This document shows positions 19,357-29,182 of a DNA stretch of 64,000 nt, in pieces. The stretch spans positions 239,485-303,484 of the forward strand of contig JAKANO010000002.1 in assembly GCA_021812385.1 (NCBI GenBank), written 5' to 3'. The DNA is from Pseudomonadota bacterium (GTDB taxonomy: Bacteria; Pseudomonadota; Gammaproteobacteria; Burkholderiales; Thiobacteraceae). Both the position numbers and the translations under genes were made by a program. The first letter of the stretch is position 1, and every line of letters begins with the position of its first letter. A model generated the notes under the pieces. The model did not search any database. It was not told where the DNA came from and worked only from the letters and a program-made list of their open reading frames with translations.

Positions 19357-20469
19357 TTATTGTTCGATCACAATCCGCAGCATACGGCGCAAGGGCTCTG
19401 CCGCGCCCCACAATAGTTGATCGCCCACGGTAAAGGCCGACAAATACTGCGGACCCATGTTGAGCTTGCGCATGCGGCCCACCGGCACGGTCAGCGTGCC
19501 GGTCACGGCAGCCGGGGTCAGCTCCTGCATGGTGATCTCGCGATCGTTCGGCACCACTTTCACCCAGTCATTGTGTGCGGCGATGATGCCGTGAATTTCA
19601 TCCAGCGGCACATCCTTGGTCATTTTGATGGTCAACGCCTGACTGTGGCAGCGCATGGCGCCGACACGCACGCACAGCCCATCGATAGGCACTTGATTGG
19701 TAGAACGGCCGAGAATCTTGTTGCACTCGACCTGGGCCTTCCATTCTTCCTTGCTCTGCCCGGACTCGAGCTGCACGTCGATCCACGGGATCAAGGAGCC
19801 GGCGAGTGGCACCGGCCACGCATCCAGCGGATATTTATCCGAGCGAATAAAATTCGCGACCTTTTTGTCGATTTCGAGAATCGCCGAGGCCGGATCGTCC
19901 AGCAAGGTTTTTACTTCGTTATGCACCGCGCCCATTTGCTGGATCAGTTCGCGCATATTGCGCGCGCCAGCGCCGGAAGCGGCTTGGTAGGTCATGGGGC
20001 TGATCCATTCGATCAAGCCTTTGTCGAACAGGCCGCCGATCGCCATCAGCATCAGCGACACGGTGCAGTTGCCGCCGACATAGGTTTTCACGCCTTTGCA
20101 CAAGCCATCCTTGATCACGTTTTTATTCACGGGATCGAGGATGATAATCGCCTCATCCTGCATGCGCAGGGTCGAAGCGGCATCGATCCAATAGCCCTTC
20201 CAGCCCGCCGCGCGCAGCTTGGGATACACCTCCTTGGTGTAATCGCCGCCCTGGCAAGTGATGATGGCGTCCATCGCTTTCAGTTCATCGATACTCGCTG
20301 CATCTTTGAGCGGCGGCACCGCCTTGCCAATATCGGGCCCTTTGCCGCCAGGATTGGAAGTGGTGAAAAACACCGGATCAATGACGTCGAAATCTTTCTC
20401 ATCGCGCATGCGCTGCATCAGCACCGAACCCACCATGCCGCGCCAACCGATCAAGCCTACTTTCATCAT
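19357..20469 (-). CDS. asd: Aspartate-semialdehyde dehydrogenase
   Basis: 370 aa, the proteobacterial long form. NADP-binding [17 protein letters not shown] is followed by the catalytic cysteine in [17 protein letters not shown] and by the conserved [16 protein letters not shown] with the catalytic His. It makes L-aspartate 4-semialdehyde from aspartyl phosphate for Lys, Met, Thr and diaminopimelate synthesis. An inverted-repeat element separates it from leuB upstream. Confidence 0.97.
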   Translation of the reverse strand: MMKVGLIGWRGMVGSVLMQRMRDEKDFDVIDPVFFTTSNPGGKGPDIGKAVPPLKDAASIDELKAMDAIITCQGGDYTKEVYPKLRAAGWKGYWIDAASTLRMQDEAIIILDPVNKNVIKDGLCKGVKTYVGGNCTVSLMLMAIGGLFDKGLIEWISPMTYQAASGAGARNMRELIQQMGAVHNEVKTLLDDPASAILEIDKKVANFIRSDKYPLDAWPVPLAGSLIPWIDVQLESGQSKEEWKAQVECNKILGRSTNQVPIDGLCVRVGAMRCHSQALTIKMTKDVPLDEIHGIIAAHNDWVKVVPNDREITMQELTPAAVTGTLTVPVGRMRKLNMGPQYLSAFTVGDQLLWGAAEPLRRMLRIVIEQ

Positions 20470-20499
20470 TTTGCTTTGTCCTCAGTTCAAAATCTTCTC

Positions 20500-20565
20500 A
20501 CCGCAGAGACGCGGAGAGCGCAGAGAAAACCCGAAAAAACTCAGCGCCCTCTGCGCCTCTGCGGT
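20500..20565. repeat. Intergenic inverted repeat with CGCAGAG-type arms
   Basis: The left arm ACCGCAGAGACGCGGAGAGC and the right arm (CTCTGCGCCTCTGCGGT) are near-perfect inverted copies around an A-rich centre. Each arm is made of 8-9-nt units (CGCAGAGA). It lies between asd and leuB and would form a long hairpin in RNA. It resembles in design, not in sequence, the CGCCAAGA and CACGGAGT elements elsewhere in the window. Confidence 0.75.
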
Positions 20566-20577
20566 TCAAAAGCTTTT

Positions 20578-21639
20578 TCAAAGCGCCGCCACCACCGCAT
20601 CGCCCATTGCGCTGCACGAAACCTTTTTAGTGCCGTCCGTATAGATATCCGCGGTGCGCAAGCCTTGAGCCAATACTTTCTTCACCGCAGCCTCGATGCG
20701 TTGCGCGGACGCTTCCTGATTCAGCGTGTAACGCATCATCATGGCCACCGATAGAATCGTTGCCAGCGGATTCGCGACATTCTTGCCGGCGATGTCCGGC
20801 GCGCTGCCATGAATCGGCTCGTACAAACCTTTGTTGTTGGCATCCAAGGATGCGGAAGCCAGCATGCCGATGGAGCCGGTCAGCATGGAAGCCTCGTCGG
20901 ACAAAATGTCGCCGAAAATATTGCCGGTGACGATCACGTCGAACTGCTTGGGGTTGCGCACCAATTGCATCGCCGCGTTGTCCACGTACATGTGGGATAG
21001 CGCAACTTCCGGGTACTCCTTGGCGACTTCGATCACCACTTCTTTCCATAACTCGGAGCATTCCAGCACATTGGCCTTTTCCACCGAGCACAACTTTTTT
21101 CCGCGCTTCATGGCGATGCCGAAAGCCACATGCGCCACACGCCGCACTTCTGACTCGGCATACAACATGGTGTTAAAACCAACCCGTTCGCCGTTACGCG
21201 TTTCGATACCGCGCGGCTGGCCGAAATACACATCGCCGGTCAACTCGCGCACGATCATGATGTCCAAGCCCGCCACCACTTCCGGGCGCAGGGTGGAAGC
21301 GCTCGCCAGTTCCGGATACAACAAGGCCGGACGCAAATTGGCAAACAGGTTCATTTCCTTGCGGATACGCAGCAAGCCGCGCTCCGGGCGCTTGTCGCGC
21401 GGCAAGCTATCGTATTGCGGTCCGCCCACGGCGCCGAGCAGCACCGCATCGGAAGCCTTAGCCAATGCCAGCGTCGCTTCCGGCAAGGGATCACCCACCG
21501 CATCGAAACCCGCGCCGCCGATGGGCGCTTCTTGCAATTCCAGTTTGAGGCCATCGCTAGCCAGTACTTTCAAAACCTTCACGGCCTGTGCAACGATTTC
21601 CGGACCGATACCGTCACCCGGCAAAACTGCGATTTTCAT
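20578..21639 (-). CDS. leuB: 3-isopropylmalate dehydrogenase
   Basis: 353 aa. The beta-decarboxylating dehydrogenase motifs are [18 protein letters not shown], the substrate region [21 protein letters not shown], and the metal/NAD region [27 protein letters not shown] with [21 protein letters not shown]. It oxidises 3-isopropylmalate in leucine synthesis. It lies 17 nt after leuD, the last leu gene before asd. Confidence 0.98.
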   Translation of the reverse strand: MKIAVLPGDGIGPEIVAQAVKVLKVLASDGLKLELQEAPIGGAGFDAVGDPLPEATLALAKASDAVLLGAVGGPQYDSLPRDKRPERGLLRIRKEMNLFANLRPALLYPELASASTLRPEVVAGLDIMIVRELTGDVYFGQPRGIETRNGERVGFNTMLYAESEVRRVAHVAFGIAMKRGKKLCSVEKANVLECSELWKEVVIEVAKEYPEVALSHMYVDNAAMQLVRNPKQFDVIVTGNIFGDILSDEASMLTGSIGMLASASLDANNKGLYEPIHGSAPDIAGKNVANPLATILSVAMMMRYTLNQEASAQRIEAAVKKVLAQGLRTADIYTDGTKKVSCSAMGDAVVAAL

Positions 21640-21656
21640 TTCTTATCCTTAAGAAC

Positions 21657-22298
21657 TTACTGTGCGAACATCCATGGCGCTTCCACTTTGCGCCGCGCTT
21701 CATACGCCTTGATCTTATCCACATGCCGTAGCGTCAAACCAATATCGTCCAACCCATTCAACAAACAGAATTTACGGAACTCGTCCACCTGGAAGCCGAA
21801 CGATTGCCCACTGGGTGTCGTCACTGTTTGCGCTTCGAGATCGACCGTCAGCCGGTATCCTTCGGTTTTTTCCGCTTCCTTGAATAACTGATCGACAATC
21901 GCTGCATCCAGCACGATGGGCAGCAGCCCGTTCTTGAAGCAGTTATTGAAGAAAATATCGGCGAAGCTCGGCGCGATAATGGCGCGAAAACCATAATCTT
22001 CCAGCGCCCACGGCGCATGCTCGCGACTTGAACCGCAGCCGAAATTCTCGCGCGCCAGCAGCACTTGTGCGCCCTGGTAGCGCGGCTGATTCAGCACGAA
22101 ATCCGGATTCAATGGCCGCAGGGAATTATCCATGCCCGGTTCGCCATGATCGAGGTAGCGCCACTCATCAAAGGCATTCGGACCAAAGCCGGTACGCTTG
22201 ATCGATTTCAAAAACTGCTTGGGGATGATGGCGTCGGTATCAACATTGGCGCGATCCAATGGCGCGACCAGCCCGTGAAGCTGAATAAACTTTTCCAT
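21657..22298 (-). CDS. leuD: 3-isopropylmalate dehydratase small subunit
   Basis: 213 aa swivel domain of isopropylmalate isomerase. [24 protein letters not shown] and [20 protein letters not shown] are hallmark motifs. It partners LeuC, and the two genes are separated only by the small entericidin-like lipoprotein gene. Confidence 0.98.
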   Translation of the reverse strand: MEKFIQLHGLVAPLDRANVDTDAIIPKQFLKSIKRTGFGPNAFDEWRYLDHGEPGMDNSLRPLNPDFVLNQPRYQGAQVLLARENFGCGSSREHAPWALEDYGFRAIIAPSFADIFFNNCFKNGLLPIVLDAAIVDQLFKEAEKTEGYRLTVDLEAQTVTTPSGQSFGFQVDEFRKFCLLNGLDDIGLTLRHVDKIKAYEARRKVEAPWMFAQ

Positions 22299-22301
22299 GA
22301 T

Positions 22302-22439
22302 TTATTTGTGTTGATCGGCCGACTTTTCGATCTTGTTGCCGACCTTACTCACATCCTTGCCGAAACCTTCCATGGTATTGCAAGCAGAAAGCCCCAACAA
22401 ACCCAGCATCACTACGAGAATAACGAAACCCTTGTTCAT
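22302..22439 (-). CDS. Entericidin A/B family lipoprotein
   Basis: 45 aa, too short for the ORF track. MNKGFVILVVMLGLLGLSAC ends in a lipobox (LSAC, lipidated Cys20), followed by NTMEGFGKDVSKVGNKIEKSA, the short amphipathic tail typical of entericidins (compare the CNT...G.D....G..I...A pattern of EcnA/EcnB). A perfect AGGAGG precedes the ATG by 5 nt. Such a gene between leuC and leuD is a common betaproteobacterial arrangement. It is exported and membrane-anchored; a toxin/antidote role is known only for the E. coli relatives. Confidence 0.88.
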   Translation of the reverse strand: MNKGFVILVVMLGLLGLSACNTMEGFGKDVSKVGNKIEKSADQHK

Positions 22440-22460
22440 AAGTACCTCCTGTTTAAAAAG

Positions 22461-23888
22461 CTATGCCGCTTTCAGCGGCGATTGCGCAACCGTGCGCACA
22501 TCGACAAAATGCCCTGCAATCGCGGCAGCTGCCGCCATCGCCGGACTCACCAAATGCGTGCGCCCACCCGGACCCTGCCGGCCTTCAAAATTTCGATTGG
22601 AAGTCGACGCGCAGCGCTCACCCGGCTCCAGCTTGTCGGCATTCATCGCCAGGCACATCGAGCAACCTGGTTCGCGCCATTCAAAACCCGCATCTAGAAA
22701 AACCTTATCCAAGCCTTCGCGCTCGGCTTGCAACTTCACCAAACCGGAACCCGGCACCACCATCGCCAGCTTGACATTGGACGCCACGCGCTTGCCTTTG
22801 GCCACCGCAGCGGCGGCGCGCAAATCCTCGATGCGCGAATTGGTGCAGGAACCGATAAACACCTTATCGATGGCGATCTCGGTGATCGGCGTATTGGCCT
22901 GCAAGCCCATATAGTGGAGTGCGCGTTCCATGCCGGAACGTTTCACGGCATCGGATTCAGCGGCCGGATCCGGCACGCGCCCATCCACCGTGGTCACCAT
23001 CTCGGGCGAGGTGCCCCAAGTGACTTGCGGCTTGATCTGCGCCGCATCTAACTCCACCACGCAATCGAATTGGGCGTCGGCGTCGCTCACCAGGGTCTTC
23101 CAATAGGCCACGGCTTTTTCCCAATCAGCGCCCTGCGGCGCAAATGGCCGGCCCTTGACGTAGTCGATGGTCTTGTCGTCCACCGCCACCATGCCGGCGC
23201 GCGCCCCGGCTTCGATCGCCATATTGCAAACCGTCATGCGCCCTTCCATCGACAGCGCACGGATCGCGCTGCCGCCAAATTCGATGGCATAACCGTTACC
23301 GCCGGCGGTGCCGATTTTGCCGATAATCGCCAGCACGATGTCTTTCGCCGTCACGCCCGCGCCCAGCTCGCCTTCCACCGTAATCAGCATGGCCTTGGAC
23401 TTCTTTTGCAGCAGGCACTGCGTGGCCAGCACATGCTCGACTTCCGAAGTGCCGATGCCGTGCGCCAGCGCCGCGAACGCGCCATGCGTGCTGGTGTGCG
23501 AATCGCCACACACCACGGTCATGCCCGGCAGCGTGGCGCCTTGTTCCGGACCGATGACATGTACAATGCCTTGCCGGACATCGTTCATTTTGAATTCCGT
23601 GATGCCGAAGTAATCGCAATTTTTATCCAGCGTTTCCACCTGCAAATGCGATACCGGGTCGGCAATGCCTTCGCTGCGATTGGTGGTGGGCACATTGTGA
23701 TCGGCGACCGCCAGATTGGCGGCAATGCGCCAAGGTTGGCGCCCCGCCATGCGCAAGCCCTCGAACGCTTGTGGGCTGGTGACTTCGTGCACCAAATGCC
23801 GGTCGATATACAGCAAGGTGGTGCCGTCGTCCTCGACATGCACCACGTGCGCGTTCCAAAGTTTGTCGTATAGAGTTTGTCCGCTCAT
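22461..23888 (-). CDS. leuC: 3-isopropylmalate dehydratase large subunit
   Basis: 475 aa aconitase-fold enzyme. [50 protein letters not shown] and [11 protein letters not shown] provide the three Cys ligands of the 4Fe-4S cluster and the active site. It isomerises 2- to 3-isopropylmalate with LeuD. It is first of the leuC-ecn-leuD-leuB-asd run. No clear promoter or leader peptide was found in the roughly 100 nt upstream. Confidence 0.98.
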   Translation of the reverse strand: MSGQTLYDKLWNAHVVHVEDDGTTLLYIDRHLVHEVTSPQAFEGLRMAGRQPWRIAANLAVADHNVPTTNRSEGIADPVSHLQVETLDKNCDYFGITEFKMNDVRQGIVHVIGPEQGATLPGMTVVCGDSHTSTHGAFAALAHGIGTSEVEHVLATQCLLQKKSKAMLITVEGELGAGVTAKDIVLAIIGKIGTAGGNGYAIEFGGSAIRALSMEGRMTVCNMAIEAGARAGMVAVDDKTIDYVKGRPFAPQGADWEKAVAYWKTLVSDADAQFDCVVELDAAQIKPQVTWGTSPEMVTTVDGRVPDPAAESDAVKRSGMERALHYMGLQANTPITEIAIDKVFIGSCTNSRIEDLRAAAAVAKGKRVASNVKLAMVVPGSGLVKLQAEREGLDKVFLDAGFEWREPGCSMCLAMNADKLEPGERCASTSNRNFEGRQGPGGRTHLVSPAMAAAAAIAGHFVDVRTVAQSPLKAA

Positions 23889-23995
23889 GCTCGAAATTAC
23901 CGCAGAAAGGCGTGAATTATAACTGAGCTTGCCCGCCCCGGCATAGGTTCCGCTTATTACGAGAATGTCAATATCGCTGTAGAAAACACCATTGT

Positions 23996-24487
23996 CTAGT
24001 GCTCATGCCGGTGGTGCGCATCTGGGTAGTGCGGATGAATGTGACTGAGCGCTTCATGCCGGTGCAGATGGGTATGCCGGACATCGGGCGGCGTCGGTTC
24101 GGCATGCTCGTGGCTGTGCTCCAGAATCTCGTGCGTGTGCAGGTGTTCATGGCGCTCGGTCAGGTGCGGCCACACACCCACGCCCATCAGCGCGGCTGAC
24201 ACCTGTAGCGGCCAAGTGGGCGCTTCTCCCAACAGCAGCAGGGCAAGCAGCGCCCCGGCGAATGGCGCAACGGAGAAGTACGCACCGGTGCGCGCCGTGC
24301 CCAGGTGGCGCAAGGCCAGCACGAACAACTCCAAGCTCAAGCCGTAACTGAAGAATCCCAGCGTCGCCGCCGCCAAGGCTGGGCAGCACTGCCCCCGCGG
24401 CCAAGGCTAGCGCGAGATTGGTCGAACCGGCGGCCAGCGCCGCCGCGAGGGCGGCGAGTACGCCGGGGAGGTGAGTGCGCGTTTCAT
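23996..24487 (-). pseudogene. Remnant of EamA/DMT transporter with His-rich tail
   Basis: The ATG at 24487 opens MKRALTSP. The transporter-like sequence then runs in another frame (LPGVLAALAAALAAGSTNLALALAAGAVLPSLGG) and again in the frame of the track ORF (ATLGFFSYGLSLELFVLALRHLGTARTGAYFSVAPFAGALLALLLLGEAP). Full-length members have about 300 aa and ten helices, so most of the N-terminal half is missing and at least two frame changes are present. The tail (HLHTHEILEHSHEH...HHRHEH) is a His-rich segment seen in metal-associated EamA proteins. It lies beside the RND metal pump. Sequencing error could explain the frameshifts but not the lost half. Confidence 0.75.
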
Positions 24488-24568
24488 GGCAGTAGCCTAT
24501 GCCCGATTTCGCTATCGAGTCTACCTATCCTGACAACATTGCACCGCGCGAAACCGGGAAACGCTGCC

Positions 24569-25807
24569 CTATTCATGCGCCAAGTCCCAAATCAAATGCG
24601 CATCAACAAGCAAGCCGTAGTAGGTTTTCAGTGCAATGACTTGCGCTTGCAGGGCGTTGTTCATGGCCGCTGTTTCCTGGCGGCGCGCCAGCAGCAGGGC
24701 TTGCAGTTCCGCTTCGCCGAGCGCATAAGCCCGTTGCATCAGTCGCGCGTTCTCTTGCATGGCCTGCGCACCTTCATTGGCGATGTGCAGGCTGTCATAG
24801 GCACCGCGCGCGAATACGATGGCGCTCGCAATCGACGTTTCAAGCTGACGTTTTTTGAGTTCGACTTCTTGTTGTGCTACCGCAATCTCCGCAATCGTCT
24901 TGGCGCTGCGCGCATCGCGCCCCCCACCTGGAATAGGAATGCTGATCATCACGCCGGAAATGCGTTCGCGACCGCCGACTTCCGAGCCCCTATAAACCCC
25001 CAAGGTCGGGTCGGGCGTCTTGTCCGCGCGCGCGCGTTCGGCCTGCGCTTGCATCTTCTGCATTTGCGTTTGTACAAGCTTCAGTTCATCGCTTTCGGCC
25101 AGGATGCGCTCGCGCCAAGCCGCCGCATCGTCACCGATCGGCAATGGCGTAGGCAAGGCCACGATCTGACGCTTAACCCCGGGAAAGCGCGTGGAAAGAT
25201 GCACCCATGCCACGCTCGCCTGTGTCTTCGCATCATTGTCCACGCGCCTTTGATCGGCGAGTTCGGCGCGGGCAATACCCAAGTCCAATTTCGAGGCGTC
25301 GCCGGCACGAACACGCTTTTCCACAGCCGCAAGGCTGGCTTGTACCGCGCTCAGACTATGCTCTGCCAGCGCGCGGGCATGTTCCGCCGCCAGCCAGTCC
25401 ACCCACAGCGCCGTCAGATCACGCGCAGCGTCGTGCAAAGCCTCGCCATAGCGCGCGCGGGACTCTTCGACCACCGCCTTGCCGAGCCGGTCATCCGCCG
25501 AGGCTTTACCGGGAAGCCGGATGGTGCGCTCAATGCCTACGTTCCATTCGTTGTAACGCTGACCACTTTCCACGCGACGCTGCTGACCCGTGACGCGGGG
25601 AATCCATTCATAGGGCGATTTATCGAGGATACCGGCCTCTTGCAGCGCGACATCCAAGCCGGCGCGCGCGGTAGCGACGCCGCCATCCTGTTCGAGTTGC
25701 GGACGTGCGATTCCAGTAGGCAAAAACCCTGGTGGATTCACGGGCTGCAGCGCATGTGCGGATGTAGCGCTGGTTAACAGGGCAATCAGAAGTAATCGAA
25801 GCATCAT
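24569..25807 (-). CDS. TolC-family outer-membrane factor of the RND pump (CzcC-like)
   Basis: 412 aa from the ATG at 25807, which overlaps the preceding stop (ATGA); the track start at 25843 is upstream of this. A signal peptide (LRLLLIALLTSATSAHA) and two outer-membrane-efflux repeats with long helices are visible (ESRARYGEALHDAARDLTALWVDWLAAEHARALAEH and the later GVMISIPIPGGGRDARSAKTIAEIAVAQQEVELKKRQLE). It forms the outer-membrane channel for the CzcB/CzcA-like pair encoded upstream and is last in the operon. Confidence 0.88.
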   Translation of the reverse strand: MMLRLLLIALLTSATSAHALQPVNPPGFLPTGIARPQLEQDGGVATARAGLDVALQEAGILDKSPYEWIPRVTGQQRRVESGQRYNEWNVGIERTIRLPGKASADDRLGKAVVEESRARYGEALHDAARDLTALWVDWLAAEHARALAEHSLSAVQASLAAVEKRVRAGDASKLDLGIARAELADQRRVDNDAKTQASVAWVHLSTRFPGVKRQIVALPTPLPIGDDAAAWRERILAESDELKLVQTQMQKMQAQAERARADKTPDPTLGVYRGSEVGGRERISGVMISIPIPGGGRDARSAKTIAEIAVAQQEVELKKRQLETSIASAIVFARGAYDSLHIANEGAQAMQENARLMQRAYALGEAELQALLLARRQETAAMNNALQAQVIALKTYYGLLVDAHLIWDLAHE

Positions 25808-26106
25808 GCGATCTCTCCCGCTTCCATGACCGGCGTTACCCAATAGCGTATGCCGGCGCCGCTGAATTGCAGGCGTATCGTGTCGAGCAGATGCATTTTG
25901 TCGGCGGCGTCAAAAATCACCTGCACCGCCGTGGCGCGCGCCCGTCCTAGCACTTGCTCCATTTGATCGAGATACTCGTGCGCCAGGCCATGTGCGGCCG
26001 TGGGCGCGCTGGTGAAGATCGTTGCTTTAGGAGATAAAAGCAGCAGATCGAGCAATTTTTCCTCGACAGCCGGCGGACACAGCAGTGTTAAGCAAAGTTC
26101 AGACAT
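25804..26106 (-). CDS. DUF3240 family protein
   Basis: 100 aa, cytoplasmic and small, with GlnB-like alpha/beta character. It opens MSELCLTLLCPPAVEEKLLDLLLL and ends YWVTPVMEAGEIA. DUF3240 genes are regularly found between czcA- and czcC-type genes, as here. It overlaps czcA by 8 nt and czcC by 4 nt, so all are translationally coupled. A signalling or modulating role for the pump is plausible but unproven. Confidence 0.8.
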   Translation of the reverse strand: MSELCLTLLCPPAVEEKLLDLLLLSPKATIFTSAPTAAHGLAHEYLDQMEQVLGRARATAVQVIFDAADKMHLLDTIRLQFSGAGIRYWVTPVMEAGEIA

Positions 26107-29100
26107 GGGAAACCTCTCGTTTCGGAAATGCGAAGCGTAAATACAAGATTGGCAACAACATCAGTGTCAGCGCCGTGGCGCTGATCAAGCCGCCGATCAC
26201 GACGATGGCCAGCGGGCGTTGGATTTCCGAGCCCGGCCCCGAGGCAAACAGCAGCGGAATCAGTCCGAACGCCGTGATCGACGCCGTCATCATCACCGGG
26301 CGCAAACGCCGCTTCGCCCCTTGCAAGACGACCTCGCCAAGCCGCACCCCCTCGCTTTGCAGTTGATTGAAATAACTGACCAGCACCACGCCGTTCAGAA
26401 CGGCGATACCCAACAGCGCAATAAAACCCACGGACGCAGGCACCGAGAGATATTCGCCCGTGACCCACAAGGCGAAGATGCCGCCGACCAGCGCGAATGG
26501 GATGTTGCTCAAGATTAGCAAAGCCTGGCGCACCGAGCGGAAGGTTGCGAACAGCAGTACGAAAATCAGACCGAGCGCGACCGGAACCACCACCGTCAAG
26601 CGTGCCGCCGCGCGCTGCTGGTTTTCGAATTGGCCGCCCCAACCGATGCGGTAGCCGCTGGACAGGGGCAACCTTTGCGCGACCAGCGCCTTGGCCTCCT
26701 CCACGAACCCCACCAGGTCGCGGCCGCCGACATTGGCGATCACCACGCTGTAGCGGCTGCCCATCTCGCGATCGATCTTGACCGGGCCTTCGGCGCGCTC
26801 CAGCCGGGCTACGCTGCTCAACGGCACCGTGCTGCCGTCCTTGGTCGTGATGCGCATGGCGCCAAAGTCGGCTGGCGATAGGCGCACCGACTCGTTACCG
26901 CGCAAGATGATCGGCGTGCGCCGATTGCCTTCGATCACCATGCCGGCGCGCTGCCCTTCAATCTGCGTGCGCAGCGCATCCTCGATCTCCTCCACACTCA
27001 AGCCGAGCCGGCCGGCCTGCAGGCGATCAACAGTCATCTTGAGATACTGCACGCCGTCGTTCTGCACCGTGTACACATCCTGGCTGCCGGGAACTGTTTT
27101 GAGCAGTGCTTCAACTTGGCTCGCGTACTGGTTTAGCTGATTCAGATCGGGTCCGAAAATCTTCACCGCCAGATCGCCGCGCACGCCGATAATCATCTCC
27201 GACACGCGCATTTCAATCGGCTGCGTGAAGCTATACTCAATGCCGGGTATGGGATCGAGCACCTTGCGCACTGCATCCATCAGTGCGTCCTTGCTCTTCA
27301 TGCGCCACTCTTTTGTCGGTTTCAACAACAGATAGGTGTCGGTTTGATTCAGCCCCATCGGATCGAGGCCGATTTCATCGGAGCCGGCACGCGCGACGAT
27401 GCCGGTCACCTCGGGAACGGCTTGCATGATGGCCTGGTGGATTTTCAGATCGAGCGCAGCGCTTTGTTCCAGGCTGATGGAAGGCAGTTTCTCGATGCCG
27501 ACAATCAGGTCGCCCTCGTCCATCGTCGGCATGAAGGTCTTACCGACCCGGGTGTAGACCACACCAGCCGCGAGCAACATCACCACCGACACCACGACGA
27601 CGACGCGCTGCCGGCGCAGCCCCCAGGCCAGCGCGGGCGCATACAGCGCCAGCAGCTTGCGCGGCAACCAAGGGTCTTCGTGCTTGACCTCGCGCAACAA
27701 ATAGGACGCCAGCACCGGAATGACGGTCAGGGAGAGCACCAGAGATCCGGCAAGGGCGAACACGATGGTAAGCGCCACCGGCACGAAAAATTTTCCTTCG
27801 AGGCCCTGTAGCGTCAGCAGCGGCAGAAACACGGTAATGATGATCAATATCCCGGCAGTCACCGGAACCGCCACCTCGCGCACCGCGCGATAAATTGTAT
27901 GCAGCCGCGGCAGCTTGCCAGCGGTGGGATCAGTCGCCAAGCGCTGCACGATGTTTTCGACCACCACCACGGCGGCGTCGACCAGCATGCCGATGGCGAT
28001 CGCAAGGCCGCCCAGACTCATCAGATTCGCCGACATACCGAAGCCGCGCATCAAAATAAAGGTAATCAACGCCGCCAGCGGCAGCACCAGGGCCACCGTC
28101 AACGCCGCCCGGATATTGCCCAGGAACAGCCCCAGCAACACGACGACCAGTATCGTCGCTTCCAGCAGCGCGGAGGAGACCGCGCCGACCGCCTTGCTGA
28201 CCAGCGAGGCCCGATCGTAAAAAACGTTGAGCTGTACTCCCGGCGGCAGCGTCGGCTTCAGTTCGGCGAGTTTCTGGCGCACGCCTTTGACCACTTGTTG
28301 CGCATTGGCGCCGGCCAATCCCAACACCAGTCCCTCGACCGCTTCACCCTTGCCGCTTTGCGTCACCACGCCGTAGCGGGTGAGCGTGCCGATCTTGACC
28401 TCGGCCAAATCACCGATGCGGATCGGCGCGCCGTCCTTGGTCACCACCACCACCGCGCGCAAGTCGTCCAGGCTCGCGATGCTGCCTTCGCTGCGCACCA
28501 ACAATACTTCATCGCCTTCACCGAGCCGGCCGGCGCCGTCGTTGCGATTATTGGCGCCGATCGTTTCCTTGAGCTGCATCATGGTCACGCCGCTGGCCGC
28601 CATTTTGAGCGGGTCGGGCACGACCTCGTAGGCGCGCACGACGCCACCCAGCGCATTCACGTCAGCGACGCCGGGCACCGTGCGCAGCGCCGGCCGGATG
28701 ACCCAATCCAGCAGGCTGCGCCGCTCGGCCAGCGACAGTCCACCGCCTTCGACGGTGAACATGAACATTTCCCCCAAGGGCGTCGTGATCGGCGCCATGC
28801 CGCCCGCGATGCCGGCCGGCAGATTCTCCGTCAGACCGCCCAGGCGTTCGCTAACCTGCTGGCGCGCCCAGTAGATGTCGGTGCCATCTTCGAAATCGAT
28901 GGTGACGTCCACCAGCCCGTACTTGGTGACCGAGCGCAGGATTTTGGTTTTCGGAATGCCGAGCATTTCCACTTCGATCGGCACCGCGATGCGGCTTTCG
29001 ACTTCTTCCGGCGTCATGCCGGGCGCTTTCATGATGATTTTCACCTGAGTGCTCGATACATCGGGGAAAGCGTCGATTGGCAAACCGCTGTACGCAACCC

Positions 29101-29182
29101 ATCCCGCACCGCCGACGATCAGCGTCGCCAACAGGACGAACAGGCGCTGCGACAAGGAAAATTGAATGAGACGGGAAAGCAT
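26099..29182 (-). CDS. Heavy-metal efflux RND permease (CzcA/CusA family)
   Basis: 1027 aa, full length for HME-RND pumps, with twelve predicted helices and two large periplasmic loops (FPDVSSTQVKIIMKAPGMTPEEVESRIAVPIE is the canonical start). It drives proton-coupled metal export with the CzcB and CzcC partners. In helix 4 the sequence is GGLAIAIGMLVDAAVVVVENI. The second Asp and the Glu are present, but the first Asp of the Co/Zn/Cd motif (DFGxxVDGAVxxVEN) is Ala, as in CusA-type pumps. The substrate is therefore uncertain. Its start overlaps the czcB stop (TAATG). Confidence 0.92.
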   Translation of the reverse strand: MLSRLIQFSLSQRLFVLLATLIVGGAGWVAYSGLPIDAFPDVSSTQVKIIMKAPGMTPEEVESRIAVPIEVEMLGIPKTKILRSVTKYGLVDVTIDFEDGTDIYWARQQVSERLGGLTENLPAGIAGGMAPITTPLGEMFMFTVEGGGLSLAERRSLLDWVIRPALRTVPGVADVNALGGVVRAYEVVPDPLKMAASGVTMMQLKETIGANNRNDGAGRLGEGDEVLLVRSEGSIASLDDLRAVVVVTKDGAPIRIGDLAEVKIGTLTRYGVVTQSGKGEAVEGLVLGLAGANAQQVVKGVRQKLAELKPTLPPGVQLNVFYDRASLVSKAVGAVSSALLEATILVVVLLGLFLGNIRAALTVALVLPLAALITFILMRGFGMSANLMSLGGLAIAIGMLVDAAVVVVENIVQRLATDPTAGKLPRLHTIYRAVREVAVPVTAGILIIITVFLPLLTLQGLEGKFFVPVALTIVFALAGSLVLSLTVIPVLASYLLREVKHEDPWLPRKLLALYAPALAWGLRRQRVVVVVSVVMLLAAGVVYTRVGKTFMPTMDEGDLIVGIEKLPSISLEQSAALDLKIHQAIMQAVPEVTGIVARAGSDEIGLDPMGLNQTDTYLLLKPTKEWRMKSKDALMDAVRKVLDPIPGIEYSFTQPIEMRVSEMIIGVRGDLAVKIFGPDLNQLNQYASQVEALLKTVPGSQDVYTVQNDGVQYLKMTVDRLQAGRLGLSVEEIEDALRTQIEGQRAGMVIEGNRRTPIILRGNESVRLSPADFGAMRITTKDGSTVPLSSVARLERAEGPVKIDREMGSRYSVVIANVGGRDLVGFVEEAKALVAQRLPLSSGYRIGWGGQFENQQRAAARLTVVVPVALGLIFVLLFATFRSVRQALLILSNIPFALVGGIFALWVTGEYLSVPASVGFIALLGIAVLNGVVLVSYFNQLQSEGVRLGEVVLQGAKRRLRPVMMTASITAFGLIPLLFASGPGSEIQRPLAIVVIGGLISATALTLMLLPILYLRFAFPKREVSHV

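Noticed and set aside
19417-20754. 445-aa plus-strand ORF opposite asd
   Set aside because: Antisense shadow that also runs through the inverted repeat; asd is intact on the other strand.
23889-23995. leu leader peptide/attenuator upstream of leuC
   Set aside because: No Leu-codon-rich short ORF and no terminator hairpin were found in the gap.
24305-25777. 490-aa plus-strand ORF opposite czcC
   Set aside because: Antisense shadow spanning both the pseudogene and czcC, with no family motifs.
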